This document shows, piece after piece, positions 17,532 through 26,061 of a stretch of DNA of 64,000 nt. The translations under genes and the position numbers were made by a program. The notes under the pieces are model-generated. The model worked only from the letters and a program-made list of their open reading frames with translations. It searched no databases and was not told the DNA's origin. Source of the stretch: an uncultured Collinsella sp. (GTDB lineage: Bacteria > Actinomycetota > Coriobacteriia > Coriobacteriales > Coriobacteriaceae); the NCBI GenBank assembly GCA_958412345.1, contig CATYSO010000012.1:3301-67300 (forward strand), in the 5' to 3' direction. Position 1 is the stretch's first letter. The number at the start of each line of letters is the position of its first letter.

Positions 17532-18575
17532 TTAAGCATTGGTCTGGACGAAGCCGCCATCAAACGCATTGGCCTCGAGCACGCGGGCACAGCCGTTAAC
17601 AACGTTATCGAGCGCCGTGGGGCTGACGTTGACCGAAACGCCGGTCTCATCGCGCAGGCGCACGTCGAGACCGCGCAGCAGCGCGCCGCCACCAGTCAGC
17701 AAAATGCCGTAGTACATAAGGTCCGAGGCAAGATCGGGAGGCGTAGCGTCGAGTGCGTCCTTGACGGCCTTGGCCATCTCGTCGAGCGGCTTGTTGAGCG
17801 CGCGACGAATCTCCTCGCTCTCGATGCGCACGGTCTTGGGCAGACCGGTGATCACGTCGCGGCCGTTGACCTCGACGTCGAGCTCGTCCTTGAGCGGCAC
17901 GGCGGAGCCGACCTTGATCTTGATGTCCTCTGCCGTACGCTCGCCGATGGCCAGGTTGTAGGCATCACGAACGTGCGTAAGGATGGCCTGATCGAACTCG
18001 TCGCCGGCAATACGAATGGACTGCGAGACGACGATGCCGCCCATAGCGATAACGGCAACCTCGGTGGTACCGCCACCGATGTCGATGACCATGGAACCGG
18101 TAGGTTCCTCAACGGGCAGGTCGGCGCCGATAGCGGCGGCCATAGGCTCTTCGATCAGATAGGCCTGGCGGGCACCGGCCTGGATCGTAGCCTCAAAGAC
18201 AGCGCGCTTCTCGACCGACGTGACACCGGAGGGAACGCAGACGACAACACGCGGACGCGGAGTCCACGGATAGCGCTTCTCGGACGCCTTGTCGATAAAG
18301 TAGCGAAGCATGGCCTCGGTAACATCGAAGTCGGCGATGACGCCGTCTTTCAGGGGACGAACGGCCACGATGTTGCCGGGCGTACGGCCGAGCATGCGCT
18401 TTGCCTCGATACCGACCGCCAGGATGCGCTCGTCGTTCTTGTCGATGGCGACAACGGAGGGCTCGCGAATGACGATGCCCTTGCCGCGCACGGAGACAAG
18501 CGTATTTGCGGTGCCGAGGTCGATGGCAAGATCGCCCGCATAGCTACCGAAGAACATATCCATCAAAGAAAACAA
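17532..18575 (-). CDS. mreB: Rod shape-determining protein MreB (actin homologue)
   Basis: Filament-forming ATPase that steers lateral wall synthesis. Actin-fold phosphate loops are seen as AIDLGTANTLV near residue 19 and MVIDIGGGTTEVAV near 157; the C-terminal LLTGGGALLRGLD box is present. Length 347. The TTG at 18575 has AGGAG five bases upstream and is preferred over the internal ATG at 18563, whose spacing to the site is too long. First gene of mreB-mreC-mreD-mrdA-rodA. Confidence 0.96.
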   Translation of the reverse strand: MFSLMDMFFGSYAGDLAIDLGTANTLVSVRGKGIVIREPSVVAIDKNDERILAVGIEAKRMLGRTPGNIVAVRPLKDGVIADFDVTEAMLRYFIDKASEKRYPWTPRPRVVVCVPSGVTSVEKRAVFEATIQAGARQAYLIEEPMAAAIGADLPVEEPTGSMVIDIGGGTTEVAVIAMGGIVVSQSIRIAGDEFDQAILTHVRDAYNLAIGERTAEDIKIKVGSAVPLKDELDVEVNGRDVITGLPKTVRIESEEIRRALNKPLDEMAKAVKDALDATPPDLASDLMYYGILLTGGGALLRGLDVRLRDETGVSVNVSPTALDNVVNGCARVLEANAFDGGFVQTNA

Positions 18576-18635
18576 CGCAACTCCTGATGTGTTGGATGAT
18601 TGCTGGAAAACTACTAGCTCATCATACTAGCGCAA

Positions 18636-18668
18636 GCCCGGCGCCTCACTTGCGGTGAAGCGCCGGGC
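18636..18668 (-). terminator. GC-rich hairpin after the TPR gene
   Basis: Stem GCCCGGCGC / GCGCCGGGC with an inner TCAC/GTGA continuation, between the TPR gene and mreB. It is stable but lacks a U-rich tail on either strand, so termination is only probable. Confidence 0.45.
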
Positions 18669-18690
18669 AAAGCTAAATCCCATAAGGTCA

Positions 18691-19995
18691 CTACTGGTTG
18701 TCAGCAGCCGAGAAATCCATATCGAGGGAGGAAACGGCCCAGCCGATATGGTTGTCGGAGCGCACGAATTTGACGGTGTACTCCTGCTCGCCGCCCTTGG
18801 ACAGCGATGCCTTCACCTTAGCGGTCGTCTCGGTCATGGACTGATCCATGCCCTCGACGGACACGGTGGCACCCTGCGGAATCGAGGAGATGATCATCGA
18901 CTTAGCGTCCTCGGACAGGTTCGAGGCCAGGCAAGACTCGGCCTTTGCGGTGTCACCGTCGCCGGCAGCCTGGAACAGATCGGTAACGACAGACTCCTGA
19001 GACGGGAAGCCCAGGCCGCGCGTGTAGGCAAAGCCCAGACCGCCCGCGGCGATCAAAATGAGCAGAAGCAGCACGATGAAGACTTTGAGACCCGTGTGGC
19101 GATGGCGACGACGGACCTTGGCCTGCTTACGATCCTGACGGTCCTGCTGGACCATCTCGGACTCGGACAGCGTAAAGAAGCCGGTGTCCGAGGGGTCGGG
19201 CATAAACTGACCAGTTGCGCCCGTGGGATCGAGCGGGTCGACGGCAGGAGCGTCCATCGCGGGCGCCGGAGCCGTAGCCATGGCCGTCTGAGCGGAAAGC
19301 GCAGCCAGCGAATCATGAACGCGGGCAAGTTCGTCGGCCTGCTCGGGCGTGAGCTGGTAGATGCCGTCGGCGGTAGCGGCGTTAAAGGCGTCGAGCGCAT
19401 CGGAGGGACGACCGGCGGCGGAAAGCGCCTGGCCCATGCCGGCATTGAGTGCGCGCGTATCGTCACGCGGGCCGGCAAAGTCGATAGCCGTGCGATAGGT
19501 TTCCACGGCATCTGCCGGGCGACCGAGCTTGATAAAGCAACGGCCGAGCTCGCCGAGCGCGGCGGCGGGAGCCGGATTGGCGCCGTCGATAGCGGCCTGA
19601 CGGAAGGCGGTGCCGGCGTTGGCATAATCGCCCGCTTGGAACAGCGCGTTGCCCAAGCCCAGATAGGCCTTGAACGGCGTGGCATAGGAAGCGTCCTGCG
19701 TTGCAGCGGAAAACGCCTGGGCGGCCGTGGTGTAGTCACCCACCGCCGCGAGCGCCTTGCCGCGATTGGTGAGCAGGGCGCCGCGCTTGCCATAGGTACC
19801 GTCGTTGAGGGCGGCGGCATAGGCCTCGGCGGCCTCGGCATACATGCCCAGGTGCATCAAGGCGTTACCGCGAAGATGGTCGGCCTCGCCCATAATCTCA
19901 TCGGGGGTCTTTGCCGCCGAGAGCATCTGGGCGGCAGCGGAAAAATCACCCGCGCGGTAAGCCGCGCGACCCTGTTGAATCAGCTGGCTATTCAA
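18691..19995 (-). CDS. TPR-repeat membrane protein, function unknown
   Basis: Residues 1-230 are a run of about six tetratricopeptide-like helical pairs (for example GRAAYRAGDFSAAAQMLSAA, GNALFQAGDYANAGTAFRQA). A proline/alanine linker and a basic stretch (RKQAKVRRRHRH) precede one membrane segment at about 305-325, so the TPR part should be cytoplasmic. The outer ~105 residues resemble a small lipoprotein-like DUF4878 fold (DLFQAAGDGDTAKAESCLAS). TTG at 19995 follows GGGG with six-base spacing. It follows the cyclophilin gene by 11 bases. The role is unknown; likely partner binding at the membrane. Confidence 0.75.
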   Translation of the reverse strand: MNSQLIQQGRAAYRAGDFSAAAQMLSAAKTPDEIMGEADHLRGNALMHLGMYAEAAEAYAAALNDGTYGKRGALLTNRGKALAAVGDYTTAAQAFSAATQDASYATPFKAYLGLGNALFQAGDYANAGTAFRQAAIDGANPAPAAALGELGRCFIKLGRPADAVETYRTAIDFAGPRDDTRALNAGMGQALSAAGRPSDALDAFNAATADGIYQLTPEQADELARVHDSLAALSAQTAMATAPAPAMDAPAVDPLDPTGATGQFMPDPSDTGFFTLSESEMVQQDRQDRKQAKVRRRHRHTGLKVFIVLLLLILIAAGGLGFAYTRGLGFPSQESVVTDLFQAAGDGDTAKAESCLASNLSEDAKSMIISSIPQGATVSVEGMDQSMTETTAKVKASLSKGGEQEYTVKFVRSDNHIGWAVSSLDMDFSAADNQ

Positions 19996-20006
19996 GGAAG
20001 TCCCCT

Positions 20007-20549
20007 TTACTCGTGAACGATCTCGACGTGAACGATCTCATCGCCGGCACGCAGCTGCGAGATCACATCGAGGCCCTCGACCGTGGTGCCAAAGACGGTG
20101 TAACCGGAGTCAAGGTTATGCTGGGCGCCCAGGCAGAAGTAGAACTGAGAACCCGCGGAATCGGGATCCATGGAGCGAGCCATGGCAAGCGCGCCGTCAA
20201 CATGGCTGTTGCGCGGATTGGTAGCAAACTCGCCCTTAATGCAATAGCCGGGGCCACCGGTACCGGGCATGCCGTCGGGGCCCTCAAGACCGGCAGCGAC
20301 GTCGGCGCCGGACATATCGCGGGTATTGGGATCGCCGCCCTGGATGACAAAACCGGGGACATAGCGATGGAACTTAAGGCCGTCGTAGAAGCCCATCGTG
20401 GAAAGCTCGCAGAAGTTCGCCACATGAATGGGGGCGCCCTCACCGTCAAGCTTGACCTTGATGGTGCCCTTCGACGTCTCGATCACCGCGCACTCGTCAC
20501 CGGCGAGCTGGTACTCGGGCGTATAGAGCTCTTTCTTAAAACCAAACAT
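20007..20549 (-). CDS. Cyclophilin-type peptidyl-prolyl isomerase
   Basis: Catalyses cis-trans isomerisation of X-Pro bonds. The 180-residue protein has cyclophilin landmarks: FHR at 60-62, GFVIQGGDP at 66-74, and SAGSQFYFCLGAQHNLD. No signal peptide is seen, so it should be cytoplasmic. I start it at ATG 20549, behind GAGGAAGGAA; the frame extends 23 codons upstream without homology. Confidence 0.93.
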   Translation of the reverse strand: MFGFKKELYTPEYQLAGDECAVIETSKGTIKVKLDGEGAPIHVANFCELSTMGFYDGLKFHRYVPGFVIQGGDPNTRDMSGADVAAGLEGPDGMPGTGGPGYCIKGEFATNPRNSHVDGALAMARSMDPDSAGSQFYFCLGAQHNLDSGYTVFGTTVEGLDVISQLRAGDEIVHVEIVHE

Positions 20550-20588
20550 GTGGTTCCTTCCTCGTGCGTTTAAAGCATATATGTACGA

Positions 20589-20618
20589 ATTGTAGCAATA
20601 AGCACAGGCTTCCATCAA
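20589..20618 (-). promoter_or_regulatory. Predicted promoter of the cyclophilin-TPR pair
   Basis: TTGATG (20618-20613), an 18-base spacer and TACAAT (20594-20589) on the minus strand, about 40 bases before the cyclophilin start. Confidence 0.55.
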
Positions 20619-20657
20619 TTGCGCACGTAGGTTATACCGTCCAGGGCGAACTAATTT

Positions 20658-21800
20658 TTATGAACGCTGCTGTGGCTTCCAAGCACCCACGTTGGCGTCG
20701 TACTGGTTAAGGGCGCTGCTTCCGCCCTGAGCTATGGGTGCCAAGATCTCGCTTTGGTGCGAACTCATCGACTCGCCATCGGGAATGGCAAGCGAGATAT
20801 CCCAACTCTGGCAGATCACGTCGACGCGCTCGTACATCCACTCGGCAAGCTGCTTTAAGTGGGCGATGTCATCTGCATAGACCGTATCGTCCTGGTACTT
20901 AAGGTTGTTGAGCTCGTCTTGCGTCTTTTTAATCTGGTCGCGCAGGGCATAGGCACTCTGGGAGAGTTCCTGGCGCGTGGAGAGCGGAGAGCGGAGATAG
21001 CCGTTGTTGAACGAGTCGATGACCTCGCCGATCTGATCCTCGTTGCCGTACGACACGATGGTCTGATACAGACCGTCGAGCCTGGTATAGAGCTGATCAT
21101 CGGTGAGAACGGTTTCTTCCTGAACCACTTCGGCAGGATCGTCCTGCTTGGTGTCGTCCTCGGTCGCCTCGCCCTTTTGACGCGTGGGGAAGGTGGTCTG
21201 CGCAGCCTGGCCAAACTGGTCGTAGAAACCGGGCATGACGCCCATGGGATCGGCCGTCACAAACCAATAGGCACCGCCGCACACGACGGCAAGCACCGCA
21301 ATGACGATAAGCGGCTTGGGGATATGACGCTTGTGCTTATGGTAAGCATCCTCGTCGGGATGCACCTTGCGCTTGGATTTTTGAGTGTCTTCATGCAGGG
21401 AAACCGGCATCGGGATATCGACCTTGGGGATACCGAAATCCTTATCGAAAGCCGGCAGCACGCAGGTCTCATTGGGGTCGGCGGCATCCGAAAGCACGGC
21501 GGCAGCCGAAGCGGGCGCATGGGGCACCTCGGTATCGATCTGCTCCTGCGTCAAGCGCGGAAAACCGGCGGTACGGCCCGCCGCCAGGTCGGATGCGGCA
21601 GCGTCCTCGGAAAGGATGCCCGGAGCAGGGCGTCCACATTTGGGACACGTGCGATCATGCGGGGAAAGACGCGCGCCACAGCCCTCGCAGAACACAAACT
21701 CGGTGTGCTCGGGACCGTCGCCCGGGCCGACGTAGGCGTTGCAGTAGGGGCAGAACGAGGCGCCGTCCTCGATGGTCTTAAGGCAATGCGGGCAGATCAC
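20658..21800 (-). CDS. Zinc-ribbon membrane protein, function unknown
   Basis: About 380 residues. Two zinc-ribbon modules lie at the N-terminus, with paired cysteines CPHC/CPYC and CEGC/CPKC within the first 60 residues. A disordered linker, one membrane segment (about 163-183, IPKPLIVIAVLAVVCGGAYW) and a helical outer domain follow. The start is taken as GTG 21800 behind AGAGGA, which puts the first CxxC at residue 3; a TTG at 21830 would add ten residues. Similar zinc-ribbon proteins are often called generic zinc ribbon domain proteins; no specific role can be given. Confidence 0.7.
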   Translation of the reverse strand: MICPHCLKTIEDGASFCPYCNAYVGPGDGPEHTEFVFCEGCGARLSPHDRTCPKCGRPAPGILSEDAAASDLAAGRTAGFPRLTQEQIDTEVPHAPASAAAVLSDAADPNETCVLPAFDKDFGIPKVDIPMPVSLHEDTQKSKRKVHPDEDAYHKHKRHIPKPLIVIAVLAVVCGGAYWFVTADPMGVMPGFYDQFGQAAQTTFPTRQKGEATEDDTKQDDPAEVVQEETVLTDDQLYTRLDGLYQTIVSYGNEDQIGEVIDSFNNGYLRSPLSTRQELSQSAYALRDQIKKTQDELNNLKYQDDTVYADDIAHLKQLAEWMYERVDVICQSWDISLAIPDGESMSSHQSEILAPIAQGGSSALNQYDANVGAWKPQQRS

Positions 21801-21906
21801 GGCATCCTCTTTTCGGAGCAATTCAAACAATCGAGGTTAGAGCATAACATCGCCACGGCCCCACAGGGCCAAGGCACCAATTCAACATCGCGGGACAGTC
21901 TTTTGG

Positions 21907-21945
21907 GGGATGATTTTTTAATTCCCGCCCCAGAAAAATCATCCC
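21907..21945. repeat. Palindromic repeat element, diverged single-arm copy
   Basis: Inverted arms GGGATGATTTTT (21907-21918) and AAAAATCATCCC (21934-21945). Bases 21909-21943 match one arm of the perfect palindrome at 30544-30623 at 31 of 35 positions, so both belong to one dispersed family. It lies 14 bases after the ATPase stop codon, between that gene and the upstream region of the zinc-ribbon gene, and may double as a terminator. Confidence 0.75.
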
Positions 21946-21958
21946 TGAAGGCCGCGGA

Positions 21959-24679
21959 CTACTTCTTTTTCTTGGGCATCGAGACTTTGATGCCTTGGGC
22001 AGACTTGGTTACGCGAGAGCGCTTGGGCCCGGCACTCTTCTTTTTCTTGGGCTGGGCCTGGCCCACGCCCTCAAGTGCGCGGGCCTCGGCCTCACGAACG
22101 GTGCGAGCTTCGCGGCGCTGCGCCATGTCGGCGGCGACGCGCTTGGCAAAACGCTCCGCCGTCGAACCCGTCGAGCTCACCTTGCCACCACCGCGACCCA
22201 GGCGGACGCGCACACCGCGGCCAAAACCAGTTGCGGCATGACGACGACGCGGCTTAAGCGAATCCATCATCGTGGCGAGCTTAAAGAACACCGAGCAGGT
22301 AAAGACCACGATGACAGCCAAGATAACCATCTGACCCATCGTCAGGTTGGCAATAGACAGCAGCTTCGGGAATCCGATAACGCCCACCAAGATGCCGGCG
22401 ACTACAAACACAAAGAGCACCACACGTAGGGGCGTGAGAGGCTGCGAGATGCGCCAGATCAGGCTGACGCTCGCCGCGCACGACGTAAGCAGGCACATCG
22501 TAGACAGCGTGAGCTGGTTAAAGCCAAACACGCGCGCCACAAAGATATCGAGCGCCGCGGCCAAAATGACCGCAATCGACGCCGGCAGTGCCCGCTTAAG
22601 CACGTTCGTCAGGAACGACCCCTTCACGCGAGCATTGTTGGGCTCCAAACCCAGCACAAAGCCCGGCGCGCCAATGCAGAAGAAGTTGATGAGCGTCATC
22701 TGAATCGGCTCGAAAGGGTACGGCGGCAGCGCGATGCACAGCGCCGCCAGGCCCATCGAGAACAGCGTCTTGGTCAGGAACAGTGAAGCCGAGCGTTGCA
22801 GGTTGTTGATGGAGCGACGGCCCTCGGCCACCACGGCGGGCATCGAGGCAAAGTCGTTATCGACAAGCACAATCTCGGCCACGTTGCGCGCGGCGTCGGA
22901 ACCGGCAGCCATAGCCACGGAGCAGTCGGCCTCCTTAAGCGCCAGCACGTCGTTGACGCCGTCGCCCGTCATGGCCACGGTGTGTTCGCGGCGCTTGAGC
23001 GCCTGCACAAGCTCGCGCTTCTGCTGCGGGGTCACGCGACCAAACACGTGATAGCGGTCCACCGCCGCATCGAGCTTGGCCGGCGTATCGAGCGTCGTAG
23101 CATCGACGTAGGCATCGGCTCCCGGCACGCCCACCACGCGTGCGATCGACGACACCGTGCGGGGGTCGTCACCGCTGATCACGTTGAGGGTCACGCCCTG
23201 CTCGTTAAAGTAGCCGATGGTCTCGGCCGCCGAAGTACGAATCTCGTCGCGGATGGTCACAAAGCCCACGGGCTCGGCCTCGCCCACCATATCACCATCG
23301 GGCGTAAAGCCGTCCACGCGCGCCACCACGAGCACGCGGCAGGTATCGGCAAGCTCGGCGACACGGTTCTCGACCTGCGAAAACACACGCTCCGAAAGCA
23401 CAAACTGCGCCGCACCCATCACATAGGAGCCCTGGGCAAACGAAGCACCGCTCCACTTTTTGGACGACGAGAACGGAATGACCGACAACGGCTCAGACAC
23501 CTCGACCGGACGATCGGCATAGTAGTTGAGCAGCGCCTGACAGGTCTCGTTGGCATCGGCCGAAGTCGCACGCGCTACGTTGGCGAGCGCAAAATCGAGC
23601 ACCGTGGTATCGACGGGAACGGCCGCCTCGTCCGAGTCCACACCAAAGCTCACGCCCTCAACCGGCAGCGGATAGGTGCCCTCGACCTCCATACGGCCCG
23701 AGGTAATGGTGCCCGTCTTGTCCAGGCACAGCACATCGACGCGCGCGAGCGTCTCGATGCAGTAGAGCTGCTGGGCCAACACCTTGCGACGTGCCAGACG
23801 CACCGTGGCGATGGCGAGCACCGACGAGGTCAGCAGCACCAAACCCTGCGGAATCATGCCCAGCAGGGCGCCCACCGTGGACAGCAGCGCCGAAGAAGGC
23901 ACGCGTCCGACCAGCAGCTCGGAGAAGCACCACGAAAGCGCGCTATCGCCCGGGGTTCCCGCGGCATCCCATAGCTCGCTCACGCTCGAGGCGAACAGCG
24001 CCAGGCCAAGCGGAATCATGATGATGCTCGCAAAACGCACGATGGCATTCAGCGCGTTCATGATCTCGGAATTGACCTTTTTGACGTACTTGGCCTCGTT
24101 GTTGATCTTGGCCACGTAGTTATCGGCACCGACATGGATCACGCGGGCGCGCAGCAGGCCCGAGTCGATAAAGCTGCCGCTCATGAGCTCGGAGCCGGGC
24201 TGCTTCTTAATGAGGTCGCTCTCGCCCGTCAGCAGGCTCTCGTTAACGAGCGCCTCGCCCGACACCACCACGGCGTCGGCGGGAATCTGGTCGCCGCGTC
24301 CCAGGCGAATGATGTCGTCGAGCACGATCTGGTCCAGGTCGAGCTCCACCTCGGCGCCATCGCGCACCGCAATGGCCTTCTTGGAGGTAAGCAGCGTAAG
24401 CTTGTCGACCATCCGCTTGGAACGCATGGACTGGATGACGCCAATCGCCGTGTTCAAGAACACCACGAACAAGAACGTCAAGTTCTTAAACGACCCGGTC
24501 AGCAAAACCAGAATAGCCAAGATCACGTTAATCAAGTTGAACAGCGTGCAGAGGTTCTCGATGATCAGCTCTCGGACCGATTTGGTCTTGAGCTCCATGT
24601 TGCGGTTGATCTTGCCAGCGGCAATGCGTTCCTCGACCTCGGCAGTCGAGAGTCCGCGCTCGATATCCGTTGCTGCCAT
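21959..24679 (-). CDS. P-type cation-transporting ATPase (HAD family)
   Basis: Membrane ion pump, possibly for calcium or magnesium. Actuator motif LTGES is near residue 150, the membrane motif GMIPQGLVLL near 275 (PQGL in place of PEGL), the phosphorylated Asp320 in DKTGT, and the hinge MTGDGVNDVLALKEAD. About ten membrane segments. The final ~95 residues form a very basic, low-complexity tail ending in Lys repeats. I start it at ATG 24679 behind GGGA (906 residues); the frame continues upstream through a tRNA gene and cannot be coding there. Substrate specificity cannot be read from sequence; CtpE-like ATPases are the nearest type I recall. Confidence 0.88.
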   Translation of the reverse strand: MAATDIERGLSTAEVEERIAAGKINRNMELKTKSVRELIIENLCTLFNLINVILAILVLLTGSFKNLTFLFVVFLNTAIGVIQSMRSKRMVDKLTLLTSKKAIAVRDGAEVELDLDQIVLDDIIRLGRGDQIPADAVVVSGEALVNESLLTGESDLIKKQPGSELMSGSFIDSGLLRARVIHVGADNYVAKINNEAKYVKKVNSEIMNALNAIVRFASIIMIPLGLALFASSVSELWDAAGTPGDSALSWCFSELLVGRVPSSALLSTVGALLGMIPQGLVLLTSSVLAIATVRLARRKVLAQQLYCIETLARVDVLCLDKTGTITSGRMEVEGTYPLPVEGVSFGVDSDEAAVPVDTTVLDFALANVARATSADANETCQALLNYYADRPVEVSEPLSVIPFSSSKKWSGASFAQGSYVMGAAQFVLSERVFSQVENRVAELADTCRVLVVARVDGFTPDGDMVGEAEPVGFVTIRDEIRTSAAETIGYFNEQGVTLNVISGDDPRTVSSIARVVGVPGADAYVDATTLDTPAKLDAAVDRYHVFGRVTPQQKRELVQALKRREHTVAMTGDGVNDVLALKEADCSVAMAAGSDAARNVAEIVLVDNDFASMPAVVAEGRRSINNLQRSASLFLTKTLFSMGLAALCIALPPYPFEPIQMTLINFFCIGAPGFVLGLEPNNARVKGSFLTNVLKRALPASIAVILAAALDIFVARVFGFNQLTLSTMCLLTSCAASVSLIWRISQPLTPLRVVLFVFVVAGILVGVIGFPKLLSIANLTMGQMVILAVIVVFTCSVFFKLATMMDSLKPRRRHAATGFGRGVRVRLGRGGGKVSSTGSTAERFAKRVAADMAQRREARTVREAEARALEGVGQAQPKKKKSAGPKRSRVTKSAQGIKVSMPKKKK

Positions 24680-24710
24680 ACCACGTCCCATCACGTCGTA
24701 TCGGTATAAG

Positions 24711-24746
24711 AAAACCGCCCGGACCATACGAGGTTCGGACGGTCTT
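24711..24746 (-). terminator. Terminator of tRNA-Arg(CCG)
   Basis: Imperfect 12-base stem ACCGTCCGAACC / GGTCCGGGCGGT followed on the minus strand by TTTTCTTAT, just past the tRNA 3' end. Confidence 0.65.
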
Positions 24747-24754
24747 ACGTTCGA

Positions 24755-24831
24755 TGGTGCCCCATGTTGGATTCGAACCAACGGCCTTCTGCTCCGGAGG
24801 CAGACGCTCTAATCCCCTGAGCTAATAGGGC
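24755..24831 (-). tRNA. tRNA-Arg, anticodon CCG
   Basis: 77 bases including an encoded CCA. The acceptor stem GCCCTAT/ATGGGGC pairs with one G-U, the anticodon loop CTCCGGA gives CCG on a five-pair stem TCTGC/GCAGA, and the T-arm is TTGG-TTCGAAT-CCAA. It reads CGG codons. Confidence 0.95.
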
Positions 24832-24924
24832 GAACGGAATGCATTATACCCAAGTGCACCACGGGCTATCAAAATAAAAGAAAAAGCTTTGCAATTCCGA
24901 GGAAGACGCGCCGCATCGGCACAC

Positions 24925-24954
24925 TTTAGAAGGCAAAAGTGAGTCTGATAGTAT
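24925..24954 (+). promoter_or_regulatory. Predicted promoter of the aromatic amino acid operon
   Basis: TTTAGA (24925-24930), 18-base spacer, then an extended -10 TGATAGTAT (24946-24954). The start would fall near 24961-24963, right at the ATG of a 20-codon leader frame. Confidence 0.5.
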
Positions 24955-24962
24955 AAACTCTC

Positions 24963-25025
24963 ATGCACCATATATACACGGCTCGCGATGCGGGCCGTTT
25001 TTGCAAAGGATATCCATCGAGGTGA
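24963..25025 (+). promoter_or_regulatory. Leader reading frame with intrinsic terminator (candidate attenuator)
   Basis: A 20-codon frame from ATG 24963 to TGA 25025 contains two Tyr and one Phe codons. Inside it, 24978-24986 pair with 24990-24998 (ACGGCTCGC/GCGGGCCGT, nine pairs with one G-T, three-base loop) followed by TTTTT to 25002, a standard intrinsic terminator on the plus strand only. The frame ends within the ribosome-binding region of the DAHP synthase gene. No ribosome-binding site precedes its ATG. Whether it is translated is unproven. Confidence 0.5.
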
Positions 25026-25035
25026 GAGGCACACC

Positions 25036-26058
25036 ATGATTGCAATTTTAAAGCAGAGCGCCAGCGACGAGGCCGTCAGCCACATCGTCAGCTGGATTGA
25101 GAAGAAGGGTCTCAAGACCGACGTCTCGCGCGGCGAGAACGAGACCATCATCGGCCTGGTGGGCGACACGACCAAGATCGACCCGTTCCTGCTCGAGTCC
25201 ATGGACGTCGTCGAGCGCGTACAGCGCGTCTCCGAGCCGTTCAAGCGCGCCAACCGCAAGTTCCACCCCGAGGACTCCGTCATCGACTGCGGCCACGGCG
25301 TCAAGATCGGCGGCGACCAGTTCCAGGTCATCGCCGGCCCCTGCTCCGTCGAGGGCGAGAACCTCATCCGCATCGCCCGCCGCGTGAAGGCCGCCGGCGC
25401 CACGATGCTGCGCGGTGGCGCCTACAAGCCCCGCACCTCCCCCTACGCCTACCAGGGCATGGGCCCCGCCGGCCTTGACCTGCTGTGCGAGGCATCGGCC
25501 GAGCTCGACATGCCGATCGTCACCGAGATCATGGACCCGCGCGACGTGCAGATCTTCCTGGACAAGAAGATCGACGTCATGCAGATCGGCGCCCGCAACG
25601 CCCAGAACTTCCCCCTGCTCAAGGAGGTCGGCAAGACGCAGACCCCAATTCTGCTTAAGCGCGGCATGTCCGGCACGATCGACGAGCTGCTCATGGCTGC
25701 CGAGTACATCATGAGCGAGGGCAACGACAACGTCATCCTGTGCGAGCGCGGCATCCGCACCTTCGAGACCCGCACCCGCAACACCTTCGACCTCAACGCC
25801 GTGCCGGTGCTGCACCACCTGTCGCACCTGCCCGTCGTCGCCGACCCCAGCCACGCCACCGGCTACACCCGCTACGTTGAGCCCATGGCGCTCGCCGCGA
25901 CCGCCTGCGGTGCCAACGGCCTGGAGATCGAGGTCCACGACGACCCGAGCCACGCCTGGTCCGACGGCGCTCAGGCCCTCACCCCCGACCAGTTCGACGA
26001 CACGATGCGCCGCATCCGCGCCATTCGCGAGGTTGTCTGCCAAGAGACCATGGAGTAG
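25036..26058 (+). CDS. aroF: 3-deoxy-7-phosphoheptulonate synthase (DAHP synthase, class I beta)
   Basis: First shikimate-pathway step: phosphoenolpyruvate plus erythrose 4-phosphate to DAHP. Residues 1-70 look like the ferredoxin-like regulatory domain of Thermotoga-type enzymes, which senses aromatic amino acids. The TIM barrel follows with metal ligand Cys103 in AGPCSVEG, HLPVVADPSHATG, and EVHDDPSHAWSDGAQAL. 340 residues from ATG 25036; the frame is open 16 codons upstream but the site AGAGGC and homology support this start. Codons are almost all C/G-ending, suggesting strong expression. Confidence 0.94.
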   Translation: MIAILKQSASDEAVSHIVSWIEKKGLKTDVSRGENETIIGLVGDTTKIDPFLLESMDVVERVQRVSEPFKRANRKFHPEDSVIDCGHGVKIGGDQFQVIAGPCSVEGENLIRIARRVKAAGATMLRGGAYKPRTSPYAYQGMGPAGLDLLCEASAELDMPIVTEIMDPRDVQIFLDKKIDVMQIGARNAQNFPLLKEVGKTQTPILLKRGMSGTIDELLMAAEYIMSEGNDNVILCERGIRTFETRTRNTFDLNAVPVLHHLSHLPVVADPSHATGYTRYVEPMALAATACGANGLEIEVHDDPSHAWSDGAQALTPDQFDDTMRRIRAIREVVCQETME

Positions 26059-26061
26059 CCC

